Below are positions 45,427 to 53,491 of a DNA stretch of 64,000 nt, piece by piece (within the stretch, counting starts at the first letter, position 1; each line of letters begins with the position of its first letter). The position numbers were made by a program, and so were the translations under genes. Source of the stretch: Dethiobacter alkaliphilus (lineage in GTDB: Bacteria; Bacillota; Dethiobacteria; DTU022; UBA8154); contig JAENYV010000014.1 in the NCBI GenBank assembly GCA_016841605.1, positions 29,596 to 93,595 of the forward strand. Direction: 5' to 3'. Below the pieces are notes generated by a model. That model did not search any database. It was not told the DNA's origin and was given only the letters and a program-made list of their open reading frames with translations.

Positions 45427-45838
45427 CTTTAACTACCTCCCTCAAACGCTTTTGCGCTACTGGAATAGCTTTATCGTAACTGAACTTGCTCTTTTTTTTA
45501 CTTTCTTTCTCTTCGAATCCATGAAGCATAACAGCATACTTTTCCTCTTTAAGACTTACAAAGGTAAAAATAATCCTGATATTTTTCTGCGATTTATCAA
45601 ATTTAATGGAATACAGGCCATCTGTTTTTTTTAATTTCTCAAACCAAGCTGACCTTTGAATACATTTTTCTTTCGATTCCTCTAAATACTTCAGTCTTTG
45701 CTTACACTTGCTTGAGAAGTCATCTCTAAATCCACTTCTTTCAAGTATATCTTTTAAGTCCTCCTCAAAATCCCAGTGCGCTTTAATATATACATTTTCA
45801 AATTTAAAAGGGTAATATATTTTTCCTATTGTTAACAT
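45419..45838 (-). CDS. higB: HigB/RelE-type toxin of the TAC operon
   Basis: I start at the ATG at 45838 with GAGGGTAA upstream (139 residues). The protein matches the HigB/Gp49-like RelE branch: KFENVYIKAHWDFEEDLKDI, a basic middle, GLYSIKFDKSQKNIRIIFTF, and YAVMLHGFEEKESKKK before a C-terminal helix. Such toxins cleave mRNA in the ribosome. It is the first gene of the operon, before antitoxin and chaperone. It appears intact. Confidence 0.85.
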   Translation of the reverse strand: MLTIGKIYYPFKFENVYIKAHWDFEEDLKDILERSGFRDDFSSKCKQRLKYLEESKEKCIQRSAWFEKLKKTDGLYSIKFDKSQKNIRIIFTFVSLKEEKYAVMLHGFEEKESKKKSKFSYDKAIPVAQKRLREVVKDD

Positions 45839-45856
45839 CAATTTACCCTCACTATC

Positions 45857-45922
45857 ATTATATTACCCAAAGGTTATATATGCAATACTTTTTCCCATCT
45901 TACAACTAAAAAGTTATATATG
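45857..45922 (-). promoter_or_regulatory. Promoter and direct-repeat operator of the TAC operon
   Basis: On the minus strand TTGCAT (45880-45885), a 17-base spacer and TATAAT (45857-45862) could be the promoter. ARGTTATATATG occurs twice on the plus strand, at 45871-45882 and 45911-45922; the first copy overlaps the -35 box. These are candidate HigA sites. Confidence 0.55.
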
Positions 45923-46007
45923 ACCGCTTGATTATTATTCGAAAACTTTTTATGCCTTAAGTTGCAATGTTTGTTATATTTCGTCATATATTTTTTTTCC
46001 TGCACAA

Positions 46008-46050
46008 AACCGAAGGCATCCGGACAGCAAACCGGAAGTATCCGGACACC
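46008..46050 (-). repeat. IS21-family right-end repeats
   Basis: ATCCGGACA occurs twice within 30 bases around an ACCGGAAGT. It lies on the 3' side of the istB remnant, as the terminal repeats of an IS21-family element would. The sequence differs from the IS21 end at 38373, so a second element is implied. Confidence 0.55.
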
Positions 46051-46176
46051 TTGTCGGTTGACCTTGATTTAGTATTAAATTTTCCGTTAGGTGGTCTTTT
46101 CTGGAATTGTATACTGAATTGCTTCTTAACGCAATGCTAATCTGCACTTGTCATATTGCCACCTTTTTCTTGGCTA

Positions 46177-46405
46177 TCACTTCCCGCATAGATTGCTTGG
46201 AGCAAGGATATAAGAATTATGGATAGCCCTGCCCATAATCGCATTGGTAATGGGTGGGGTCGGGGAATAAATCATACCACTTGGTAAGAAAAACTTGTCC
46301 TGATAGTATGGTAGAAGCTTTATTGTATCTGCTTTCCACGATCTCCAAAAGGCCTCTGCTTTCTTCCAAAGTGTATGATTTAAGGCCAATATCTATCAGT
46401 TGCAA
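46177..46405 (-). pseudogene. istB: istB ATPase, C-terminal remnant (IS21 family)
   Basis: One frame reads LIDIGLKSYTLEESRGLLEI then VESRYNKASTILSGQ and KWYDLFPDPT, the IstB C-terminal region. At a C-rich run near 46255-46265 it shifts, and a second frame continues ITNAIMGRAIHNSYILAPSN to the stop at 46177. The ATP-binding N terminus is missing. It is an inactive leftover inside the TAC cassette. Confidence 0.8.
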
Positions 46406-46473
46406 GAGAAAAATCTATAATGTCGCAAGAAAAAATTTCCAGTGATTAATACTCCAATATACCCCAATTAATA

Positions 46474-46521
46474 ACAAATACAAATTAATGAAAACGGTCT
46501 ATTTCATTAATTTGTATTTGT
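46474..46521. repeat. Perfect 20 bp inverted repeat
   Basis: ACAAATACAAATTAATGAAA (46474-46493) and its exact complement at 46502-46521 are separated by eight bases. A G-rich stretch follows (CGGGGGGTTTGGGGGTGG). It does not end in a T run and is not next to a gene end. It may be the end of an old element or an RNA hairpin. Confidence 0.7.
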
Positions 46522-46704
46522 GTTCGGGGGGTTTGGGGGTGGAAGACTCCCAGGTTTTATCTTGCAAAATTGTTCTTTAGATATACCATAATATTACATA
46601 AATGCTTTAAGTCCGGTCATATTTCAGAGTCTTAAAAACTTTCCGTTTCGGCGTTATCAAGTCATTGACCTCTTCCACCCATGGAGATTTTACGCGTTTT
46701 CTTC

Positions 46705-46925
46705 CAATGTAAACGTACGATAAGTAGAATCAATTGTTTTCAAGTAATTCTCTTAAGTGTTACTTGTTTTCGAGACTTGCTGAGCATATTGTCGTGAGTT
46801 TTAACTCACGACAGTTGTATTTTATTGTATTGAGTTAATACCCTCTGATCTGAGCTATAGTTTCAGTTAACTGCAGTGAGTTTGTAACCGTTTCAACTGT
46901 TTGGGCGGCTAATTGGCGACTTTTT
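46705..46925 (-). repeat. Island repeat copy 4 (full attachment-site type)
   Basis: Same order as copy 3: arm with AAGTAGAATCA and GTTTTCAAGTAATTCT, core TTTTCGAGACTTGCTGAGC (46777-46795), inverted repeat GTCGTGAGTT / AACTCACGAC (46791-46812), and arm ending GGCGGCTAATTGGCGACT. It is offset from copy 3 by 2460 bases. Bases 46926-47221 after it hold no gene I can support. Confidence 0.85.
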
Positions 46926-47221
46926 GTGCAATGGTTCGAGAACTATCGTAGGGCCGTTAGCATTATCCATCGCTAAATTATCCACATATAGCCGACGGAA
47001 ACAAAAAGCTGCAAGCAGATTAGCTATTTTAACCGACACTGTGAAGCTTAAAACGGGTCAACAAGATGCCAGCATCTTTTAGAAATAATTCTTAGACTTG
47101 GGCTTCATACCGGTGCCGCTCTTCAAAAAAGAGTAATGCTGATTAGTAGTAGCTGGGGAGCTTTTCCGGCAACATCTATATTACCTGCACAAAAATTTTT
47201 TGTGATTTTATCTCAATTTAA

Positions 47222-47249
47222 TTGTATTATTTTCGAAATTGGGTATAAT
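47222..47249 (+). promoter_or_regulatory. Promoter of the RloA-like gene
   Basis: TTGTAT (47222-47227), a 16-base spacer and TATAAT (47244-47249) lie about 50 bases before the ATG, and AAGGAGA at 47284 is a good ribosome site. Confidence 0.55.
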
Positions 47250-47297
47250 ATAAGAAAGTAATTACGATATTATAGTAAAATTTAAGGAGAACGTTAT

Positions 47298-48599
47298 ATG
47301 CTGATAAAATATGTGTTTCAAAATTTCCGCTCCTTCAAGGGCAAGACTCAACTGAATATGAAAGCAGGGGCACAACGAACTTTGAATGAAAATCTCATCT
47401 GCGAAAATGGACTGCGTATTCTTCCTTCTGCTGTCATATATGGTGCAAACGCCAGCGGAAAATCCAATATTATTATGTCCTTAGCGCTGATGCGGGAGAT
47501 CGTCTTACAAGGTTCTCTTGAGGCATCATCTCCGGATTTGAACAATCTCGAATTATACCCGTTCGCCCATAGCTTGGAACAATACCCCATGCTATTTGAA
47601 GTGGAGTTTACAAACGAAGGCGCTTATTTTCTGTATTCCTTTGAAGTCATGACCAAGCTGTTTGACAAGGGAAAACGGCAGATTATCTCGGAACAGCTAT
47701 GGACAAACAGCAGCAAGGGACTAATTCAGATTTTTGAGCGCGACTTACAACGAGTTGCTATTAAACGGGATAAAAAGGTGCTTTCCCTTATACAGTACAA
47801 TGAAAAGCTGCTGGCAGAATTTGAAAACAAAATCAATAAAAACCTTGACCCAGCCGAACTGTTTTTAACACATGCGTTCAAAACGGTTGTCAGCAGCGAA
47901 ATTGCCGATAAAGTAATTAATTTTTTCAAAAACAAACTAATTGTGGTAAGCGATTTTACCCTTAAAAAAGCGAACCTTACATTTTCTGCGACCGATATGC
48001 CGGATAAAGATTTCCTGGCATGGAACAAAACACTTGACGGCTTTGTAAAAAACGCAGACTTCGGCCCTCAGCGAATCCTGTTCAAATCCCGGAAATCGGA
48101 AGATGAGCATTCCGCGGATATGCAACTTGTTTCTATCTATAAGTCCGATAAGCGGGATGTAATGGTTTCCGCCGAATTGATGGAATCAAGAGGAACCTTG
48201 AAGATTTTAGATTTCGCCATCCCCTTTGAAAACTTGTTTACGAAGGGAGGCATATTCGTACTGGATGAATTTGATGCAGCGATTCATCCTGAATTGATTA
48301 AAGGTGTTATTGCCCTTTTTAATGATCAATCGGTAAATAAAAGAGAGGCTCAGCTTATCTTTACTACCCATAACCCAATTTATTTAAGTAACAAGATATT
48401 CCGGCGCGATCAAATCAAATTCGTCGAAAAAGATAAGGACACCTTTGAAAGCACCATTTATTCACTGGCTGATTTCGGGTCCACTGACGTTCGGAATGAT
48501 CAGAACTATCTGTTGAATTATTTTAAAGGAAAATACGGTACACTTCCGTATATAGATTTCTCCAAGCTTTTTAACAAAGAAGCAAAGGAGGAAGAATGA
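47298..48599 (+). CDS. RloA/AbiL-like AAA ATPase
   Basis: This 433-residue protein has an ABC-type/OLD-like head: Walker A GANASGKS at 49-56, a signature-like ELMESRGTLKILD near 294, and Walker B GGIFVLDEFDAAIHPEL near 314 with a D-loop and LIFTTHNP (switch His) near 350. RloA is found with RloB inside or beside type I restriction loci, and related pairs (AbiL) act in phage defence. The stop overlaps the RloB start (ATGA). An intact hsd operon lies 5 kb to the right. The ATPase gene is intact. Confidence 0.88.
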   Translation: MLIKYVFQNFRSFKGKTQLNMKAGAQRTLNENLICENGLRILPSAVIYGANASGKSNIIMSLALMREIVLQGSLEASSPDLNNLELYPFAHSLEQYPMLFEVEFTNEGAYFLYSFEVMTKLFDKGKRQIISEQLWTNSSKGLIQIFERDLQRVAIKRDKKVLSLIQYNEKLLAEFENKINKNLDPAELFLTHAFKTVVSSEIADKVINFFKNKLIVVSDFTLKKANLTFSATDMPDKDFLAWNKTLDGFVKNADFGPQRILFKSRKSEDEHSADMQLVSIYKSDKRDVMVSAELMESRGTLKILDFAIPFENLFTKGGIFVLDEFDAAIHPELIKGVIALFNDQSVNKREAQLIFTTHNPIYLSNKIFRRDQIKFVEKDKDTFESTIYSLADFGSTDVRNDQNYLLNYFKGKYGTLPYIDFSKLFNKEAKEEE

Positions 48600-49219
48600 T
48601 GTACCGTAAAACCTACTTTTGCGTCTGCGATGGCCAGCAGGAAGAAATGTACCTAAGGCATGTGGCATCTCTTTTGAAAATATTTCCCGAACGTGTTGTT
48701 GCCTTCAATACGACACGCGGCTCTGCTGATAGACTAACGAAAAATTACACGGAGTATGATAATGCCTTTCTGTTTGACCATGATTTCAAGGACATAAAGT
48801 TTCGTCAAAACATAATAATATGTGAACAGCTTTGAAGAAAAAGCCGTCGAGAAAAGGGAAAAAATGTTTACCACGCATACAGTAATGTGAACATAGACTT
48901 GTGGTTTATTCTTCATAAAGAGGATTTTAACAGACCGGTTGCTTCAAGTGACGCTTACGTTGTTGATGTACGCAGAATATATGGGTTGAACCGAGAGGCG
49001 GATATTAAAGAAAGAGCTAATCTTGAAAGGATACTAGGGCAGATTACCCTTGAAGATGTAAGACATGCAATCAGGCGGGCGGATGAAATCCGGGCCACGA
49101 AATTGGAATCTGACTGCTTTATGGTTGATTCTGTCGCCTGCTATGGCAATCCGGACTTTTCCCTTCATAATTTTCTTAAAATTGTCTTACAGGATTGCGG
49201 AGAACTGAAAAGTAAATGA
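48596..49219 (+). pseudogene. RloB-like protein interrupted by a TGA codon
   Basis: The frame begins MYRKTYFCVCDGQQEEMYL (E of the Toprim-like site) and continues to ICEQL, where an in-frame TGA occurs at 48833-48835. The same frame then reads NVYHAYSNVNIDLWFILHKE and NRPVASSDAYVVDVRRIYGL, then to the stop at 49219, all typical of RloB. A single base change (CGA to TGA) would explain it. Unless read through, the product is a 79-residue fragment, and the RloAB system would be inactive. Confidence 0.82.
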
Positions 49220-49387
49220 GAAGTGTATATTTTTTTTGGAAAACTACCCTGCGGTCCTTGGCAGAACCGTAAGCGTCAAGGGCAGCGTCACATAGTATAG
49301 AAGTTGTAAAAGTAATACAATCACAAAAAAAGGTTGAGAAAGTTGAAAAAGTAGGCCAACTTTTTCAACACGAAATGGAGTGATTGT

Positions 49388-49735
49388 ATGGGTACGCTGA
49401 AAGTTACTGCAGAATATAGATTATCACAATGGATGAAAGTGATACAAGAACGGCAAAATAGCGGGCAAAACATTAAGGAATTCTGTGAGTCAACAGGAAT
49501 AAGCAGACACGCATACTACTACTGGCAACGGAAATTGAGAAAGGTCGCCTGTTCTCAGCTGGCAAATCCGGAGGAATCAGCAGGTACGATCCCAGGCGGA
49601 TGGGTGCAACTTGCAACTGTTAGCCCAATGAATTCGTCATTAAAAATTGAAGTAGGCGGGTGCCACATTAGCGTAAATAACGAGACTGACCCGGAGCTTT
49701 TACAAAAGGTTTGCCGCATATTAAGGGTGCTGTAA
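49388..49735 (+). CDS. tnpA: IS66 TnpA accessory protein
   Basis: This 115-residue small basic protein has a helix-turn-helix (QNIKEFCESTGISRHAYYYW near 27-46) as in IS66 OrfA. Its stop codon overlaps the tnpB start (TAATG). The ATG is set by GGAG just upstream. In IS66 it is needed with TnpB for transposition. Here it is probably a leftover, since tnpC is broken. Confidence 0.9.
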   Translation: MGTLKVTAEYRLSQWMKVIQERQNSGQNIKEFCESTGISRHAYYYWQRKLRKVACSQLANPEESAGTIPGGWVQLATVSPMNSSLKIEVGGCHISVNNETDPELLQKVCRILRVL

Positions 49736-50085
49736 TGAGATGGAGCAACAAACCTGTGTACATATGCTGTGGGCATACAGATATGAGAAAATCGATTAAC
49801 GGTCTAATGACACTGGTTAAAGACAGCTTTTTCCTTGATCCATTTTCGGAAGCACTGTTTGTATTCTGCAATAGGAACCGGGATAGAATAAAAATTCTGG
49901 AATGGGACGGCGATGGATTCTGGCTATATTTTAAGCGTCTGGAGCGTGGTCATTTTCGCTGGCCGGCTAAAGGAGACAGCGCCATTATGCTGCTTGAGAC
50001 CAGGGAACTATCATACTTAATAGAAGGTGCGAAACTAGAGAAAAAGCTTAAGAGGAACGAAGTTTTGGAGCGGCAAATTTCTTAA
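49735..50085 (+). CDS. tnpB: IS66 TnpB (Orf2) protein
   Basis: This 116-residue protein matches IS66 TnpB throughout: YICCGHTDMRKSINGLMTLV, then LFVFCNRNRDRIKILEWDGD and FWLYFKRLERGHFRWP. The start ATG overlaps the tnpA stop; a longer in-frame ORF would start inside tnpA without a ribosome site. The role of TnpB in IS66 is not well defined. Confidence 0.93.
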   Translation: MRWSNKPVYICCGHTDMRKSINGLMTLVKDSFFLDPFSEALFVFCNRNRDRIKILEWDGDGFWLYFKRLERGHFRWPAKGDSAIMLLETRELSYLIEGAKLEKKLKRNEVLERQIS

Positions 50086-50161
50086 AAATATATATCTTGA
50101 AAAAGGCCTTGAAGGCGCATAAAATCTAGCTTTTTAGCAGTTTTTCTGGTATAATTTTCTT

Positions 50162-51193
50162 ATGAAAACACAAGCTGATTTAGCAGAAAAACTGCTGGGA
50201 GTAATTGAAGAAAAAGATCGCAGGATCGCTGAATTAGAGCAGCAGCTACAGTGGTTTATTTCACAGATCCGCCTTGCGAAGCACAAGCAATTTGGCGTAT
50301 CAAGTGAAAAAACTGACTGTGCTCAGTTGTCCATATTCAACGAAGCCGAATCAAACGCGGATATGACCATACCGGAACCGAAAATTACTGAGGTAAAGGC
50401 TCATTACCGCAAACGGACACGTCTTACAACTGACAAATTGCCGGAGGACTTACCTGTTGAGACAATTGAACACGAGCTGCCAGCTGAAGATTGTATCTGC
50501 CCGGAATGCAGCAGCAAGATGCATACAATGGGAAAAGAAACTCGCGAAGAACTAAAGCTAATTCCTGCAAAAGCAGTAATTATTCGTTATGTGCAGCATG
50601 TTTATGCCTGCCGGAATTGTGAAGAGATTTCCGATCATGTTCCTATCGTAAAGGCAGATATGCCAGAACCCGTTATAAAAGGTGGATTCGCCGCACCTGA
50701 AACAATTGCCCATATAGCAGTGCAGAAATTTATGATGGCTTCACCTCTTTACAGACAGGAGCAGGAATGGAAACAAAACGGCATCCTGCTTTCCCGGCAG
50801 ACTATGTCAAACTGGCTGATTAAAGCCAGTGAGACCTGGCTGGAACCGATATATGAAGAGATGAAGCTTAAATTATGTAAGCATGAATTCCTTCACGCAG
50901 ATGAAACTACCCTGCAGGTGCTAAAAGAACCGGGGAAGGCGGCACAGTCAAAGAGTTACATGTGGCTGTACCGCACCAGCGGAGAGGCCAAACACCAGAT
51001 CATACTTTATGACTATCAACCCGATAGAAAGCATATACATCCGAAAGCCTTTTTAAAAAGTTTCAAAGGATATCTTCACGCGGACGGATATAACGGGTAT
51101 CGCAAACTGCCCGAAAATATTACTGTTGTTGGCTGCTGGGCCCATTATCCAAGAAATATGATTATCCGGGAAGAATATCTGAAACCAACATAA
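50162..51193 (+). pseudogene. tnpC: IS66 TnpC transposase, truncated by a RIT element
   Basis: The frame shows a leucine-zipper-like start, a zinc-binding region (CPECSSKM and YACRNCE), the first catalytic Asp in HADETTLQVL, and the second in HADGYNGY near residue 315. It is genuine TnpC up to GCWAH (about 51143). The last 15 residues come from the RIT inverted repeat. The third catalytic residue (Glu) is missing, so it is inactive. Normal TnpC is about 510-530 residues; this is 343. Confidence 0.9.
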
Positions 51194-51275
51194 ATACAGT
51201 CTTTATCTGACATCTTCTCTGATAATAATACATCCTTTAGAATGGAATTATAAACCATTCCAAGGAGGTATTATT

Positions 51276-52511
51276 ATGAACCCAGAAGAAATCAAAAACC
51301 TATCGTTTGGAAACTTGCTTAAGGAATTGCTACACTATCTTGAGGACAAGTCTTATACTCAGTTGACGTTAGTCAACTATCGCCGGGCACTTAGGAAAAT
51401 TGAACTATTTATGATTGAGCATGGTATCGATGCTTATACTCCTGAAATCGGTATACAGTACTATGAAACCTATCTTGTAGAGAATGAACTGGGCACTTCA
51501 CGGCAAAAGGCTATATTCACGGCAATCCGAAGGCTCAATGACTTTTATTCAGGCATGGAATATCGGATTCAGAAGAAACATAAAATTAATCTATTGCCCA
51601 GTAATTATGAGCATGTGTTGGACATGTATGCCACGGAGTGTGCTGAAGCTGGCAACAAAGATATCACTATTGAGTCAAAGAAGCAATTCGTTCGCAATTT
51701 CCTAAGAGAATGCATTACATTTGGATGCCCGGACATTCAATCTTTGAACGCGTCTTATATCACAAGAGCATGCCTGACGATCGAAAACAAGGATGGTTTG
51801 GCCGTGGTCAGAGCATTCCTGAAATTTTTAAGTAACAGGGGAACCACCGAGTCAGACTTTTCTACACTTGTTCCACGCTATAGGCGGCCTATTAATATAC
51901 CGGCAACCTATAGTGAAGAAGAGATCCTCAGATTTGAAGCAGCCATCAATCGCACGAGCGATGTAGGCAAGCGGGATTATGCAATGCTGCTCTTGGCGAC
52001 AAGGCTTGGTATGAGATCCGGGGATATAGCAAAGCTGTCTCTAGACGAGCTGGATTTCGAACATGAAGAAATATGCCTCATACAGCAAAAAAACGGAGAA
52101 ATGTTACATCTCCCTATGCTGCCGGACGTCAGAAAAGCGTTGAATGATTACATTAACAATGTACGTCCCAGAGTGGCAAGCAAGACGGTATTTCTGCGAC
52201 ATAAAGCGCCCTATCAGGGAATCACCACTTCTGTCCTACGTTTTGCAACATCAAAGTATTTTGGTTTGGCCAGTATTGATATGTCAGGAAAGAAGCACGG
52301 CCCCCATACATTTCGGTCATCATTGGCCAGTTCAATGGTTAATGATAATGTTCCATATGAAGCTGTCAGGACCATTCTGGGGCATTCCGATCCCGATGCA
52401 ATAAAGCATTATGCAAAGCTTAACATAGAAAAGCTCCGTGAGTGTGCAATAGAAGTCCCGGAACCGGCGGGCTCATTTAAAACATTCCTTGATGGAGGAG
52501 GACAGTCATGA
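51276..52511 (+). CDS. RIT tyrosine recombinase, first of trio
   Basis: This 411-residue recombinase has an N-terminal SAM-like DNA-binding domain (about 15-200) and a catalytic domain with Arg247 (RLGMRSGD), His344 and Arg347 (PHTFR), His370 (LGHSD) and Tyr379 (HYAKL). All active-site residues are present. CCAAGGAGGT precedes the ATG. It overlaps the next recombinase by four bases. It should act jointly with the other two to move the element. Confidence 0.93.
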   Translation: MNPEEIKNLSFGNLLKELLHYLEDKSYTQLTLVNYRRALRKIELFMIEHGIDAYTPEIGIQYYETYLVENELGTSRQKAIFTAIRRLNDFYSGMEYRIQKKHKINLLPSNYEHVLDMYATECAEAGNKDITIESKKQFVRNFLRECITFGCPDIQSLNASYITRACLTIENKDGLAVVRAFLKFLSNRGTTESDFSTLVPRYRRPINIPATYSEEEILRFEAAINRTSDVGKRDYAMLLLATRLGMRSGDIAKLSLDELDFEHEEICLIQQKNGEMLHLPMLPDVRKALNDYINNVRPRVASKTVFLRHKAPYQGITTSVLRFATSKYFGLASIDMSGKKHGPHTFRSSLASSMVNDNVPYEAVRTILGHSDPDAIKHYAKLNIEKLRECAIEVPEPAGSFKTFLDGGGQS

Positions 52512-53491
52512 TCCAGTTCAAGAGTGTACTACAAGATGAGATTGCCGGGTTCTTGACACTTCGGAACGCATCAAAAAGCAAAAGTGCCTATGACCACGAC
52601 CGCCACACGCTTAAGTTATTCGACGAATACCTCTGCTCTATTAACTGCGACGACAAAAATCTTACAGAAGAGCAGGTGACCGGTTGGAACGGTACCATTA
52701 CAGGAAAGAGCAGTTCAATTGCCAACATGGTAATTGTTGTCAGAATCTTTCTATCATATCTTAAGGGTTACGGTGTTAATGCTTATATTCCGCCAATTCC
52801 AAAGGTCAGCGATGATTACATTCCATATATATTCTCTGACGACGAGATGAAGCTTATATTTTCCATTGCAGATACCCTACAGATGGGGAAACCGCGTAAG
52901 AATACTCTCATCCATGTGGAGTTTCCAATGATTCTGCGCCTCATGTGTGGATGCGGGCTTCGCATCGGTGAGACACTTTCATTAAAAATGAAAGATCTAG
53001 ATCTTGATATGGGTGTGCTGACACTGAAATATACTAAAGGTGATAAGCAAAGGCTTGTTCCTATGCATCCCTCGTTGACAAAAATCCTTAGGCAATACTG
53101 CATGGCTATGGGGATGATCGGATATCCGAAAGCATATCTTTTTCCCACTTCTGATTCGATAGAACCAGTGACAGCACATAATGCTCAGCATAAGTTCAAT
53201 TTCATACTGGAACAAGGTAATATTTTTCTTTCTGGAAAAAAGAAACATCAGAGAGGTCCCTGCCTGCACTGCCTTAGGCATGTGTTTGTATTCAAATCTT
53301 TTGCCAATGCAGAGAAAGCAGGTCGTAGGGTTGATGACATTGTTCCATACCTTTCCATCTATCTGGGACATGACAGTATGAAAGAAACAGAAAAATACCT
53401 GAAATTCAGCAGTGAGATGTTTCCATATGCAATGGAACTGTTTGATAGCTACACTGCACAGATCTTTCCGGAGGTGAACTTCGATGAATAA
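52508..53491 (+). CDS. RIT tyrosine recombinase, second of trio
   Basis: This 327-residue recombinase has Arg152 (CGCGLRIGE), His254 and Arg257 (LHCLR), His288 (LGHDS) and nucleophile Tyr297 (EKYLK). GGAGGA lies just before the ATG, inside the end of the first gene. The middle recombinase of RIT elements is usually the shortest, as here. Intact. Confidence 0.92.
   Translation: MIQFKSVLQDEIAGFLTLRNASKSKSAYDHDRHTLKLFDEYLCSINCDDKNLTEEQVTGWNGTITGKSSSIANMVIVVRIFLSYLKGYGVNAYIPPIPKVSDDYIPYIFSDDEMKLIFSIADTLQMGKPRKNTLIHVEFPMILRLMCGCGLRIGETLSLKMKDLDLDMGVLTLKYTKGDKQRLVPMHPSLTKILRQYCMAMGMIGYPKAYLFPTSDSIEPVTAHNAQHKFNFILEQGNIFLSGKKKHQRGPCLHCLRHVFVFKSFANAEKAGRRVDDIVPYLSIYLGHDSMKETEKYLKFSSEMFPYAMELFDSYTAQIFPEVNFDE

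Larger units (their letters stand above)
49269..51143 (+). mobile_element. IS66-family element, right end missing
   Basis: The left end is GTAAGCGTCAAGGGCAG at 49269, which fits the GTAAGCG termini of IS66 elements. It carries tnpA, tnpB and a cut tnpC in the usual order. A GTTGAAAAAGT / ACTTTTTCAAC hairpin lies just before tnpA, at about 49344-49371. The element ends abruptly inside tnpC, where the RIT element begins; no tnpC 3' part or right end reappears after it. Confidence 0.85.

Noticed and set aside
39114..46925. Chromosomal integron with attC sites
   Set aside because: The repeats have no attC-type folded structure or integron integrase, and one copy is joined to a tRNA fragment; tRNA-type attachment sites explain it better.
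39114..46925. CRISPR-like array
   Set aside because: The repeats are 120-220 bp and 2.5 kb apart, with genes between them.
48887..49219. Separate 110-residue gene after rloB
   Set aside because: It is in the same frame as the first part of rloB and completes that family; it is the second half of one interrupted gene.
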